The notes: generated by a model from the sequence alone, not told the origin. Positions 7,677 through 15,189 are shown, numbered from the stretch's first letter. The stretch: DNA of 55,540 nt from Bacteroidota bacterium (GCA_023423405.1 JAFAFR010000099.1:1-55540); one strand, 5' to 3'. Program-made: numbers and translations.

Positions 7677-8624
7677 TCATTTGTTTTTTTCCTGTATCAT
7701 TTCACGCAGGCGCAGGAGGTCAAATAAATTTTCCGGCAGGGGCAGGTAGGGGCCGCCCTGGAGTTGTTGTTGCAATTCCTGCAGCCATTGATGAGAGGCG
7801 CCGGGAATGGCGGCTCCGGTTGTATCTGCCAACTGGTGAAGCAGGGATGCAAACTTTGCCGATACGCGGTAATGGTACCGGCCGGTGGCGGGAATGGAAA
7901 TATAACGGAGGTCTTTCTGCTGTACGGGTAGTTCGCTGAACGAGAGGGCCTGCAGGGGATTGGCCTGCATAACGGCCTCGCTTAAGCGAACATGTTGCTG
8001 TCCGCCGTTTTCTTTGCTGGCGGCGGTGACGGTCATTCGCGGCGCTGCGGCTGCCAGCTTCTTGTGGGGGGCAGCAATTTCGAGGTCGTCGGCCAAAGCC
8101 AGGGTGGTAACGGGTGGTTGCCCGGGAAGTGCGCTGGCGGGTTGCGGCGGCGTTGTTGTTTCCGGCGCCGGTGTTGTGGAGGAAGGTGCAGCAGGTACCG
8201 CGATGGCCGTGCTGAGGTGCTGATCGGGCCCGGCATCGCTCCATTGGTTGAAGGCCCAAACCAGGAAGGCGATGACGGCTGCGGCCCCGGCGTAGCGCAG
8301 CAGGTAGGGATAGAGGAACCGCACGGGCACTTCCATGGGCCGGGTTTTTTTGTCGCGGGTTTCACCGGAGGCCTCTGCGGCGGCGGCAGCTTCTTTTGCG
8401 GGAATGGCGCGCAGGCTGGCTTCGACAGGCGCAGCGGATGGGTCGAGGCCATTCGAAATGGCGGCCCAGGCTGCGGGCGGAGGCGGGGCGTTGAACGTTT
8501 CCAGCCGCGCGCGCAGGGTCGCTTCCGCCCTGTCTTCGGTAAGAGCGGCAGCAATAACACCCCAGGCGCCGGGTGGCGGCGGGGTTTCCCATTGTTGGAG
8601 TCGGTCGCGCACTGTTTCTGGCAT
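7677..8624 (-). CDS. probable single-pass anti-sigma factor
   Basis: A 315-residue protein lying directly downstream of an ECF sigma gene, with a 6-bp gap. The N-terminal 60 residues hold two copies of a short motif, ETPPPPGAWGVIAAAL and NAPPPPAAWAAISNGL. One membrane helix (YLLRYAGAAAVIAFLVWAF, about residues 108-128) separates this cytoplasmic part from a proline- and alanine-rich periplasmic linker and a C-terminal domain of about 110 residues. Repeated PPxxAW units before a membrane helix are common in proteins encoded next to ECF sigma genes in Chitinophagaceae. A zinc-finger anti-sigma motif is absent. The anti-sigma role is inferred from position and topology, not from a recognised domain. 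Confidence 0.6.
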   Translation of the reverse strand: MPETVRDRLQQWETPPPPGAWGVIAAALTEDRAEATLRARLETFNAPPPPAAWAAISNGLDPSAAPVEASLRAIPAKEAAAAAEASGETRDKKTRPMEVPVRFLYPYLLRYAGAAAVIAFLVWAFNQWSDAGPDQHLSTAIAVPAAPSSTTPAPETTTPPQPASALPGQPPVTTLALADDLEIAAPHKKLAAAAPRMTVTAASKENGGQQHVRLSEAVMQANPLQALSFSELPVQQKDLRYISIPATGRYHYRVSAKFASLLHQLADTTGAAIPGASHQWLQELQQQLQGGPYLPLPENLFDLLRLREMIQEKNK

Positions 8625-8630
8625 GATTGC

Positions 8631-9194
8631 CTATTTTCTTTTTTCGCCTAAGTGTTCGGCCACTTTTTTCTGCAGCAGGGCCTTGGCCCGGGCCAGCTGC
8701 GATTTGCTGGTGCCTTCGCTGATCTGCAGCATGTCGCCGATCTCCTTGTGCGAATAACCTTCTATCACATATAAGTTGAATACCGCACGGTAACCGGGCG
8801 AGAGTTCCTGCACCAGTTGTACGATATCCCTTTCTGCCAGTTGATCCAGCACCGAAACGGAAGCGTCTTCCATCCTGCCTTCTTCCTGTTCTGTGATGCT
8901 GTTCAGGTGAACTTTTCTACGGTAGTGTTCAATGGAGGTATTTACAAAAACCCGTCTCAGCCAGCCTTCAAAAGAGCCTTCGTTCCGGAATTTCTCCAGG
9001 TTCCTGAAAACCTTGATGAATCCTTCCTGCAACAGGTCCTGCGCATCGTCGTTATTGCCCGCATAGCGAAGACAGACGGCATACATTTTTGGCGCATAGC
9101 GCTGGTACAACGCCTCCTGCATCCGGGCATCGCCGGCAATGCTTCCCTTGATTAAGTCGGTATCGCTGATATTTTGGTTGCCTGTTGTTTCCAC
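8631..9194 (-). CDS. RNA polymerase ECF sigma factor
   Basis: A 187-residue ECF sigma factor. Region 2 is visible as YQRYAPKMYAVCLRYAGNNDDAQDLLQEGFIKVF with the typical GSFEGWLRRVFVN, and region 4 as LSPGYRAVFNLYVIEGYSHKEIGDML followed by the recognition helix SEGTSKSQLARAKALL. No ATG precedes region 2 in frame within the gap after rdgB. The best start is the GTG at 9192-9194, preceded at a good distance by GGAG on the minus strand. The next gene is its probable anti-sigma factor, so it most likely responds to an envelope signal. It follows rdgB by 22 bases on the same strand and may share its transcript. Confidence 0.88.
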   Translation of the reverse strand: METTGNQNISDTDLIKGSIAGDARMQEALYQRYAPKMYAVCLRYAGNNDDAQDLLQEGFIKVFRNLEKFRNEGSFEGWLRRVFVNTSIEHYRRKVHLNSITEQEEGRMEDASVSVLDQLAERDIVQLVQELSPGYRAVFNLYVIEGYSHKEIGDMLQISEGTSKSQLARAKALLQKKVAEHLGEKRK

Positions 9195-9216
9195 TTTTTT
9201 TCCGTTCTCCAGGGTT

Positions 9217-9798
9217 TTATCCTTGCTGTTGCTGCAGGTAGGACAGGAGCTGGTCCATGGCCTTCCGGCGGTGGCTGTACATCGTTTTTTCGGCCAGCGG
9301 CATGTCACCAAAACTGCGGCCGGCGCCATCGGGCATAAAAACGGGATCGTAACCGAAACCGTGGCTGCCTTCCTGCTGTTCCAGTATCCGGCCTTCGCAG
9401 GCGCCTTCGAAAAAATATTCCTGCCCGTTTAAAATTAAGGAAATGACCGTTCTGAAACGGGCCCCGCGGTCGGATTTCCCTTCCAGCTCCTGTAACAGTT
9501 TTTCCATATTGCGCTTTGCATCGGTGGACTTGCCGGCATAACGTGCAGAACGAACGCCCGGCGCACCGCCCAGGGCATACACTTCCAGTCCCGTGTCCTC
9601 GCTGAAACAGTTCTGCCCGGTGAGGCGGTGGATGGTATGCGATTTTTCCGAGGCGTTGGCTTTCAGGGTATCGTGTGGTTCGGGGATATCAATATCGATG
9701 CCCGCTTCTTTGAGCGAAAGGACCTGTATGGAGGCGGGCAGCAGGGACTGCACCTCTTTTACCTTGTTGGCATTATTGGTGGCGAAGATCAGTTGCAT
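9217..9798 (-). CDS. rdgB: dITP/XTP pyrophosphatase, RdgB/HAM1 family
   Basis: Hydrolyses non-canonical purine nucleoside triphosphates to monophosphates and so keeps them out of DNA. The 193-residue protein begins MQLIFATNNANKVKEV, the family's nucleotide-binding SxNxxK-type motif. It continues with SEDTGLEV (metal-binding Asp), ARYAG, a GYDPVF motif and SHRRKAM near the C-terminus. The ATG at 9796-9798 is the only start giving this conserved N-terminus. It is preceded by a conserved hypothetical gene two bases away on the same strand. Confidence 0.95.
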   Translation of the reverse strand: MQLIFATNNANKVKEVQSLLPASIQVLSLKEAGIDIDIPEPHDTLKANASEKSHTIHRLTGQNCFSEDTGLEVYALGGAPGVRSARYAGKSTDAKRNMEKLLQELEGKSDRGARFRTVISLILNGQEYFFEGACEGRILEQQEGSHGFGYDPVFMPDGAGRSFGDMPLAEKTMYSHRRKAMDQLLSYLQQQQG

Positions 9799-9800
9799 GG

Positions 9801-10361
9801 TCAGAGGGAGAGGATTTTTTTCAGGGATTCCCAGAGGGCTTTTTTCAGGGGCCGCGCTGCTTCCGAAGCCTGGTTCAGGGTTTCGAGATCGGGCGCTTCG
9901 AGGAATTGCCTTTCCGCTGCCTGCTGCGGCTGAAAGACGGTTAGGGCAGGCCATCCCGTCAATTGAGAGGGCCGGCCGAAAGCCACCAGGAAGGCGGGGT
10001 CCAGTTGCTGGTTCAGGGTATCGAGGTCGGTGGGGGTACGGGCCAGGTTCAGGATGGCGATATCACCGGCGCTGAGCTGGCAGGCGTTGAGAATATTGGT
10101 CAGGAACTGGTAAGCGTTGTCGGGCAGGTAGGGGCTATTGGGGTAGTGGACCAGGACGACGAAGCGGCGCTTGTTGCCGCCCAGGAAGGGGAGGGCGGCC
10201 TGTGGGGCTGCGGCGGGCGCCGGGGCCTCGGGGGGCACCGGGTCTTTGTGCTTTTCCCCCGCAACGGCAGCCGGCGCAGCATCACCTGCCGGCAGCACCA
10301 GCGAATGCGCATATAATGAGGACAGCAGGCCGGCATCGAGCCGGATCTGGTTCAGTGACAT
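9801..10361 (-). CDS. conserved hypothetical protein upstream of rdgB
   Basis: A 186-residue cytoplasmic protein. An N-terminal region and an Ala/Pro-rich linker (about residues 25-55) precede a globular domain of about 125 residues. The globular part contains RRFVVLVHYP, DNAYQFLTNILNAC and LSAGDIAILNLA, then a short FLVAFGRPS strand, and ends PLKKALWESLKKIL. The linker, fold order and the closing LKxxLW segment recall the psi subunit (HolD) of DNA polymerase III clamp loaders, but no motif is decisive, so I give no symbol. It is two bases from rdgB on the same strand and divergent from ilvE. Confidence 0.6.
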   Translation of the reverse strand: MSLNQIRLDAGLLSSLYAHSLVLPAGDAAPAAVAGEKHKDPVPPEAPAPAAAPQAALPFLGGNKRRFVVLVHYPNSPYLPDNAYQFLTNILNACQLSAGDIAILNLARTPTDLDTLNQQLDPAFLVAFGRPSQLTGWPALTVFQPQQAAERQFLEAPDLETLNQASEAARPLKKALWESLKKILSL

Positions 10362-10448
10362 ATGATGCTAACAATTGTTAGTGAAAAATGGGCCCGCCGT
10401 TTGGCCGGCCTTGTAATTCGTTGTTTCTTTGCAGCAAATGTATTGAAT

Positions 10449-11513
10449 ATGATCGCAGCTTTTGAGATACCGGTCACCAAAACCGACCGGAGCAGATTGA
10501 ATGATATCACCCTGGAAAACCTTCCCTTCGGCCGGATATTTACCGATCATATGCTGGAAGCGGATTATGATAACGGCGAATGGACCCGCGTGGAGATCAA
10601 ACCCTACCAGCCCCTGCAACTGGATCCTTCGCTGGCCGCCCTGCATTATGGACAGGCGATTTTCGAAGGCATCAAGGCCTACCGTGATGGCGATGGGAAT
10701 GCGTATGTGTTCCGTCCGCACGACAATTTTGCCCGTTTCAACAAAAGCGCCCGCCGCATGAATATGCCGGAAGTACCGGAAGAAATCTTTATGGAAGGCA
10801 TGCGCCGGCTGATTGCGCTCGACCGCAACTGGATCCCCACCATGAAGGAACACAGCTTATATATACGTCCCTTTATGTTCGCCACCGACCAGGCGCTGGG
10901 CGTGCGGCCGAGCGAGACCTATAAGTTTTTGATCATCCTGAGTCCCACAGGTCCCTATTATGCGGCGCCCATGAAGATTTTGGTGGAAGAACAGTACACG
11001 CGGGCGGCGCCTGGTGGTGTGGGCTTTTCCAAAAATGCCGGCAACTACGGCGGCAGCCTGCTGGCGGCCACCGAGGCCAAAAAGCAGGGCTACGACCAGG
11101 TATTGTGGACCGATGCCTTTGAGCACAAATGGCTGCAGGAAGTGGGTATGATGAACGTGTTTTTTGTGATCGGCGGTGTGGCGGTGACGCCCTCCCTGGA
11201 AGAAGGCACCATTTTGGCCGGCGTAACGCGCAACAGTGTGATCACCGTGCTGGGCGAAATGGGCGTGCCGGTAGAGGAGCGCCGCATCAGTATCGACGAG
11301 CTGTTGAGCGCCTATGAAAAAGGTAAACTTACAGAAGCTTTCGGAACCGGTACGGCTGCTGTGATCGCCCCTATTAAAGAATTGAGGTACAAGGAGTTCT
11401 CACTCGATATGGACCTCGATAAAACACCGGTGCAGAACGAGGTGCGGGAACGCCTGGCCGCCATCCGGGAGAGAAAGGCGCCGGATACCCATGGCTGGAT
11501 GTGGAAGATCTAG
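10449..11513 (+). CDS. ilvE: branched-chain amino acid aminotransferase
   Basis: PLP-dependent fold-type IV aminotransferase for the last step of valine, leucine and isoleucine synthesis. The 354-residue length fits the eukaryote-like BCAT subgroup. Visible motifs are the LHYGQAIFEGIKAYR strand-turn, RMNMPEVPEE, the PLP-lysine region GVGFSKNAGNYGGSLLA, QVLWTDA and an AFGTGTAAVI phosphate-binding turn. The start is the ATG at 10449 (MIAAFEIPVTKT); an open frame extends upstream but lacks homology. It is divergently oriented from the rdgB side and stands alone before the rpsL promoter. Confidence 0.95.
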   Translation: MIAAFEIPVTKTDRSRLNDITLENLPFGRIFTDHMLEADYDNGEWTRVEIKPYQPLQLDPSLAALHYGQAIFEGIKAYRDGDGNAYVFRPHDNFARFNKSARRMNMPEVPEEIFMEGMRRLIALDRNWIPTMKEHSLYIRPFMFATDQALGVRPSETYKFLIILSPTGPYYAAPMKILVEEQYTRAAPGGVGFSKNAGNYGGSLLAATEAKKQGYDQVLWTDAFEHKWLQEVGMMNVFFVIGGVAVTPSLEEGTILAGVTRNSVITVLGEMGVPVEERRISIDELLSAYEKGKLTEAFGTGTAAVIAPIKELRYKEFSLDMDLDKTPVQNEVRERLAAIRERKAPDTHGWMWKI

Positions 11514-11520
11514 AATTTTA

Positions 11521-11552
11521 TTTTGTTTTTTTCTGAATGACAGCTACCTTTG
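11521..11552 (+). promoter_or_regulatory. rpsL-rpsG promoter (-33 TTTTG and -7 TACCTTTG)
   Basis: TTTTG at 11521-11525 and TACCTTTG at 11545-11552 are separated by 19 bp, a textbook Bacteroidota sigma-ABfr promoter. It lies just after the ilvE stop codon and 24 bp before the rpsL ATG. Confidence 0.8.
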
Positions 11553-11576
11553 CCGTCCCAAATAAATAAGGTTAGA

Positions 11577-11978
11577 ATGCCTACAATACAACAATTAGTA
11601 AGAAAAGGAAGAGAAATCATCCGGGCGAAAAGCAAGTCCAGGGCGCTGGATGCCTGCCCGCAGCGTCGCGGCGTATGTACCCGCGTGTACACCACTACCC
11701 CCAAAAAACCGAACTCAGCCCTCCGCAAGGTGGCCAAAGTGCGTTTGACCAATAAGGTAGAGGTGATCGCTTATATCCCGGGTGAGGGGCACAACCTCCA
11801 GGAGCACAGCATCGTGCTGATCCGCGGTGGTCGTGTGAAGGATCTGCCGGGTGTTCGTTACCATATTGTTCGGGGAAGCCTTGACACTGCCGGTGTGAAG
11901 GACCGTAAGCAAAGCCGTTCCAAGTACGGTACCAAGAAAGAAAAAGCCGGTGCAGCCAAGCCCGCAGGTAAAAAATAA
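11577..11978 (+). CDS. rpsL: 30S ribosomal protein S12
   Basis: Small-subunit protein at the decoding centre. The 133-residue product has the invariant TTTPKKPNSALRKVAKVRL and GGRVKDLPGVRYHIVRG. Lysines and the proline that change in streptomycin-resistant strains show the wild-type residues. The C-terminus has an extra lysine/alanine tail (KKEKAGAAKPAGKK), common in Bacteroidota. The start is the ATG giving MPTIQQLVRKGR; an ATG-like start nine codons upstream lacks support. rpsG follows after 18 bases. Confidence 0.97.
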   Translation: MPTIQQLVRKGREIIRAKSKSRALDACPQRRGVCTRVYTTTPKKPNSALRKVAKVRLTNKVEVIAYIPGEGHNLQEHSIVLIRGGRVKDLPGVRYHIVRGSLDTAGVKDRKQSRSKYGTKKEKAGAAKPAGKK

Positions 11979-11996
11979 TTATAAAGTAAGCGTTCC

Positions 11997-12464
11997 ATGA
12001 GGAAGACACAACCCAAGAAATTACCCCTGGCGCCCGATGCCCGGTTCAACGATAAGCTGGTAACCCGCTTTGTGAACAATATCATGTGGGAAGGTAAAAA
12101 AAGCATTGCTTTTGAAATCTTTTACGATGCCATCGATAAGGTAGCAAAAACGACCAACGAAGACGGATACGAAATATGGAAAAAAGCCCTGTCCAATGTT
12201 ACGCCTGCCGTAGAAGTACGCAGCCGTCGTATTGGTGGCGCCACTTTCCAGATTCCTTCCGAAGTGCGTCCCGATCGTAAGATCTCCCTCAGCATCAAAT
12301 GGCTGATCCGTTACAGCCGCGAGCGCAACGGACGCAGCATGGCCGATAAACTGGCCAACGAGATCGTAGCTGCTGCCAAGGGTGAAGGTGGTGCTTTCAA
12401 GAAGAAAGAAGACACCCACCGTATGGCTGAAGCCAACAAGGCCTTCTCTCACTTCCGCATCTAA
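11997..12464 (+). CDS. rpsG: 30S ribosomal protein S7
   Basis: Primary 16S rRNA-binding protein of the small-subunit head. The 155 residues show the family start MRKTQPKK followed by FVNNIMWEGKKSIA, then VEVRSRRIGGATFQIP and an AEANKAFSHFRI end. It is normal in length. It forms a two-gene transcript with rpsL that ends at a strong terminator at 12498. fusA, which usually follows rpsG, is absent here and lies at 48265 instead. Confidence 0.97.
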   Translation: MRKTQPKKLPLAPDARFNDKLVTRFVNNIMWEGKKSIAFEIFYDAIDKVAKTTNEDGYEIWKKALSNVTPAVEVRSRRIGGATFQIPSEVRPDRKISLSIKWLIRYSRERNGRSMADKLANEIVAAAKGEGGAFKKKEDTHRMAEANKAFSHFRI

Positions 12465-12497
12465 CCGAAGCCGATTTATTCTACTTATTTATAGGAG

Positions 12498-12523
12498 CCG
12501 CCCGAATTTCGGGCGGTTTTTTT
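12498..12523 (+). terminator. intrinsic terminator of rpsL-rpsG
   Basis: Stem CCGCCCGAA/TTCGGGCGG (12498-12516), with an almost perfect palindrome, is followed by a run of seven T. It closes the shortened str operon. Confidence 0.9.
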
Positions 12524-12563
12524 ATGCGCTTTCTGTATCTTCCAAACCTAAAAAACTGACCTG

Positions 12564-13448
12564 ATGACAACACGCAGATCATTTCTCAGGAATACAGCGC
12601 TGGCAGGTTCCGCTGCCCTGTTGCTTCCTGATCTATTGCTGGCCAATAAGAAAAAAGCAGGCGTAGGCATCCAGTTGTACACGCTGCGCGAGCTGGTAAG
12701 CCGCGACGGTGCAAAGCCGGTGCTGGAGCAGATTGCCAAAGCAGGCTACAAGAAAGTGGAACTCTATGGCTACGACAACGACCAGTTCTTTGGCATGCCC
12801 GTGGCGGAATTCTCCTCCTTTTTGTATGGACTGGGACTGACGAGCCCAAGCGGACACTATGCCCCGGCCCAGTGGCTGGCGGGCAGCGGTGATGATGGCC
12901 GCGCCGAACTTGACAGCCAGATCGCCGCCTGCCTGGCCATGAAACACGAGTTCTATACCATTCCCTGGCTGGCCCCTGAAGTGCGCAACGATCTCGATGG
13001 CTACAAACGTCTTTCCGGCCGGATCAACCAGGCCGCAGAGTTGGTGAAAAAAGCCGGATTGAGACTGGCTTATCATAACCACGATTTTGAATTTAAGTCC
13101 TACGACGGGGTAACCGGCTACGATATCATGACCAAAGAATGCGATCCTAACCTGGTGCAGTGGGAGCTGGATCTCTTCTGGGTGGTGTTCTCCGGGCAGG
13201 ATCCGGTGGCGCTGATCGAAAAGCTCAAGGGCCGCGCGCCGATGTGGCACGTGAAGGACATGGACAAAGTGAACCGCGGGCAGAATACCGAAGTGGGCAA
13301 TGGCAGCATCGATTTCAAACGCATTTTCACTGCCGCCAAAACCTCGGGTCTCCGGCACTTCTTCGTGGAGCAGGAAAACAACTATGTGCCCGATCCTATT
13401 ACGAGCATCAACAGCAGCTTCAAATACATCCGGGCCAACCTGGTGTAG
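12564..13448 (+). CDS. Tat-exported sugar phosphate isomerase/epimerase-like protein
   Basis: A 294-residue AP-endonuclease-2-type TIM-barrel protein. The N-terminus MTTRRSFLRNTALAGSAALL is a twin-arginine signal, so the protein probably works in the periplasm. Barrel motifs include GIQLYTLRE, YKKVELYGY, LAYHNHDFEF (metal ligands), VQWELDLFW, MWHVKDMD and a C-terminal FVEQEN. Export argues against a phosphorylated sugar as substrate, despite the family name. Secreted members of this family occur beside 3-keto-sugar and glycoside-oxidation genes, like those at 36-47 kb. It is monocistronic, closed by its own terminator at 13477. Confidence 0.85.
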   Translation: MTTRRSFLRNTALAGSAALLLPDLLLANKKKAGVGIQLYTLRELVSRDGAKPVLEQIAKAGYKKVELYGYDNDQFFGMPVAEFSSFLYGLGLTSPSGHYAPAQWLAGSGDDGRAELDSQIAACLAMKHEFYTIPWLAPEVRNDLDGYKRLSGRINQAAELVKKAGLRLAYHNHDFEFKSYDGVTGYDIMTKECDPNLVQWELDLFWVVFSGQDPVALIEKLKGRAPMWHVKDMDKVNRGQNTEVGNGSIDFKRIFTAAKTSGLRHFFVEQENNYVPDPITSINSSFKYIRANLV

Positions 13449-13476
13449 GAGAGGATGGTGGTATAAAGTTTTATCG

Positions 13477-13501
13477 CCGGCCCCGGAGGGGCCGGTTTTT
13501 T
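13477..13501 (+). terminator. intrinsic terminator after the Tat-exported isomerase gene
   Basis: CCGGCCCC-GGA-GGGGCCGG stem followed by TTTTTT. It lies between two convergent genes. Confidence 0.88.
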
Positions 13502-13534
13502 GTGCGGGACGCAAACCTGGAAATGCAGCAATTG

Positions 13535-14485
13535 TCAGTCACGTATTCTGTTGTAGCGTTCGGTCAGCAGCGCTTTATATTTTTCTTTGAATGCGTCGGA
13601 TAAGAAGGATATTTCTATTTGCGCCACGGCCAGTTTTTCATTTTTCAGCAAGCGGTTAAAAACGCCTTCTATTTGCCGGTCTGTCAGTCCCAGGCCTCGT
13701 CCAAATGCTGCAAAGTGGGCACGGTTGAGTTTGCTTTTCCTGGCGTTTAGTGTAAGCGCCAGTTCTTCTTTATCATCTGGGTTTACGATTGCTGCGTTTA
13801 ATAAGTCGTAAGCCGGGGCCAGATTCCATGTGTCATCACTTTGCACTATCATCGAAAAGTTTTTCAAATGCATATCATTATTGCCAGTTAAAAAACAGAA
13901 CACGGCCAACTCGAAAAAATTGATCAGGTCCAGCAAGGTATTCTCCGCATATTTTGCAATAGCTTTCCCCACTCTTTCCATCGAGCCTTTGTACTTATCG
14001 AACGCTTCCAGTATCTGGAACATGTCCAGCATGTGAATTTTTTCACCTTCTTCTGTCCGGTCGATACGTTTGGTGATATAGGACAACTCTCCGGATGACA
14101 ATCGAATTAAGCTGGAGGGCACAGTTTGTAAACCGAAAGAGGCCGCAATTCGCATAGTCACGTGTTCATTTTGTAGCATTTCGGGATAATCTGCATGTGG
14201 AGGTTTAAGAATGTAGTTTCCTCCGAGCGCTCCAACAATGGTCAAACGGCCATTGTCACCATTTGACACAACATCCCTGACCAATGACAACGAAAGTTTT
14301 GGTTGAACTCCCGGTACCGTTATGCTTCGCTGAACGACACTGGCCGCCAGGTCCGCCATTTGCTCCAAATTATAATCCAGTTTGGGTGGTTCAACTGTTC
14401 CAAAAAATGTTCTGCTGCAACGTGGATGAAAATCCAGTTGTTCCTCTTCTAACTGCTGGTAGCAATATAAACAGCGGTTATTCAT
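13535..14485 (-). CDS. hipT: HipT-type serine/threonine kinase toxin
   Basis: A 316-residue HipA-like kinase lacking the N-terminal HipA subdomain, which is encoded by the separate gene upstream. Residues 5-23 form a zinc-ribbon-like CxxC...HxxC (CLYCY, FHPRC). Next come S54-I55-T56, at the place of the regulatory SIS motif of E. coli HipT, then a GVQPKLSLSL glycine-loop, K94 in ILKP, the catalytic GNNDMHLKNF (D204) and the metal-binding PAYD (D227). All kinase residues are present, so it should be active. It overlaps the upstream hipS by 8 bases. HipA/HipT kinases phosphorylate aminoacyl-tRNA synthetases and so stop growth; the target here is unknown. The base composition is clearly lower in GC than flanking genes, which suggests horizontal transfer. 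Confidence 0.88.
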   Translation of the reverse strand: MNNRCLYCYQQLEEEQLDFHPRCSRTFFGTVEPPKLDYNLEQMADLAASVVQRSITVPGVQPKLSLSLVRDVVSNGDNGRLTIVGALGGNYILKPPHADYPEMLQNEHVTMRIAASFGLQTVPSSLIRLSSGELSYITKRIDRTEEGEKIHMLDMFQILEAFDKYKGSMERVGKAIAKYAENTLLDLINFFELAVFCFLTGNNDMHLKNFSMIVQSDDTWNLAPAYDLLNAAIVNPDDKEELALTLNARKSKLNRAHFAAFGRGLGLTDRQIEGVFNRLLKNEKLAVAQIEISFLSDAFKEKYKALLTERYNRIRD

Positions 14486-14810
14486 GTTCTATCTCAATTG
14501 GCATTACACTTACGGCCCCAATACAATTCTGGCAACAGGCCAACAAAAGGCCCATTCTGTCGTTAGGATTTAGTTTCCAATTCCTGCTGGCTATTTCCAA
14601 CAGCCACCCTTCAGGAATCAACCCTTCAAAAAATGGAAATAGCTGCTTGTCTCTATAAGGTTCCGTCCTTACCGGCATGGTAAAACTGAGAAATTGATTT
14701 TTGTGGTTTTGCACATAGTTCCCCTCATACTGAAACAGGTAGTCTCCATCATCTGTTTCGGTAAGATAACCGGCAAAATCTCTCTTATAGAATATCTTCG
14801 CTTTTCTCAT
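14478..14810 (-). CDS. hipS: HipS-type antitoxin (HipA N-terminal subdomain protein)
   Basis: A 110-residue protein matching the stand-alone HipA N-subdomain-1 (couple_hipA) family. Features are the YKRDFAGYLTE start, FQYEGNYV, LSFTMPVR, FFEGLIPEGWLLE and GLLLACCQNCIGAVSV. In E. coli HipBST this small subunit, not HipB, neutralises the kinase. It overlaps hipB by 26 bases (or is close to it) and hipT by 8 bases, so translation of the three is coupled. The split of HipA into HipS and HipT is the defining trait of the tripartite system. The antitoxin role is by analogy. Confidence 0.85.
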   Translation of the reverse strand: MRKAKIFYKRDFAGYLTETDDGDYLFQYEGNYVQNHKNQFLSFTMPVRTEPYRDKQLFPFFEGLIPEGWLLEIASRNWKLNPNDRMGLLLACCQNCIGAVSVMPIEIEHE

Positions 14811-15018
14811 CTTTTGAAAGTTGTTTTGAACTTATCGGAGCCAATGTATGCCCAAACATTTTAAGTACCTGGTTCACTTTTTCAAGCTGGAGGTCATTTT
14901 TCCCTTGTTCTATTTTTCTAACCACGGTCAGGGCAACACCTGCTTTCTCTGCAAATTCCTGCTGCGTAAGACCAGCCTCTTTTCGTCTTGACTTCACAAA
15001 AGCCTGCAGCGATTTCAT
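14785..15018 (-). CDS. hipB: HipB-type XRE repressor
   Basis: A 77-residue helix-turn-helix protein (SRRKEAGLTQQEFAEKAG, then ALTVVRKIEQGK) of the XRE/Y4mF class. It is expected to bind the operators upstream and autorepress the operon. I take the ATG at 15016-15018 (MKSLQAFVK) as the start. An ATG 12 bases upstream would sit inside operator 1, which makes it less likely. The C-terminal tail (SSKQLSKDEKSEDIL) is free and overlaps the hipS start. The gene order HipB-HipS-HipT matches the E. coli O127 HipBST arrangement. Confidence 0.85.
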   Translation of the reverse strand: MKSLQAFVKSRRKEAGLTQQEFAEKAGVALTVVRKIEQGKNDLQLEKVNQVLKMFGHTLAPISSKQLSKDEKSEDIL

Positions 15019-15021
15019 AAT

Positions 15022-15039
15022 TATATGCATTTGAATATA
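15022..15039. promoter_or_regulatory. hip operator 1
   Basis: TATAT-GCATTTGA-ATATA, a 5-8-5 inverted repeat lying 3 bp upstream of the hipB start codon. It shares its architecture with the E. coli HipB operator (TATCC-N8-GGATA) and its core GC-TTT with operators 2 and 3. Confidence 0.7.
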
Positions 15040-15061
15040 AATGTAAGGGAAATCAGGTAGC

Positions 15062-15079
15062 TATATGCTTTTAAATATA
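15062..15079. promoter_or_regulatory. hip operator 2
   Basis: TATAT-GCTTTTAA-ATATA, with the same 5-8-5 pattern and orientation as operator 1 and starting exactly 40 bp from it. Confidence 0.7.
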
Positions 15080-15101
15080 ATTTTGATAAAAATTTTAATT
15101 T

Positions 15102-15119
15102 TATATCTAAATGCATATA
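15102..15119. promoter_or_regulatory. hip operator 3
   Basis: TATAT-CTAAATGC-ATATA, which on the minus strand is TATAT-GCATTTAG-ATATA. It starts exactly 40 bp from operator 2. Being inverted relative to the other two, it lies nearest the gene transcribed rightward at 15190. Confidence 0.7.
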
Positions 15120-15174
15120 TTTAGGCCAGTTTTAGCTTCAAGAATAGTTGCCAGGTGGCAGGAACACTAATCCT

Positions 15175-15182
15175 TATCTTTG
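15175..15182 (+). promoter_or_regulatory. -7 element for the DUF6660-like gene
   Basis: TATCTTTG, a perfect TAnnTTTG, 7 bp upstream of the ATG at 15190. A short leader is implied. Confidence 0.6.
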
Positions 15183-15189
15183 CCCCGGC

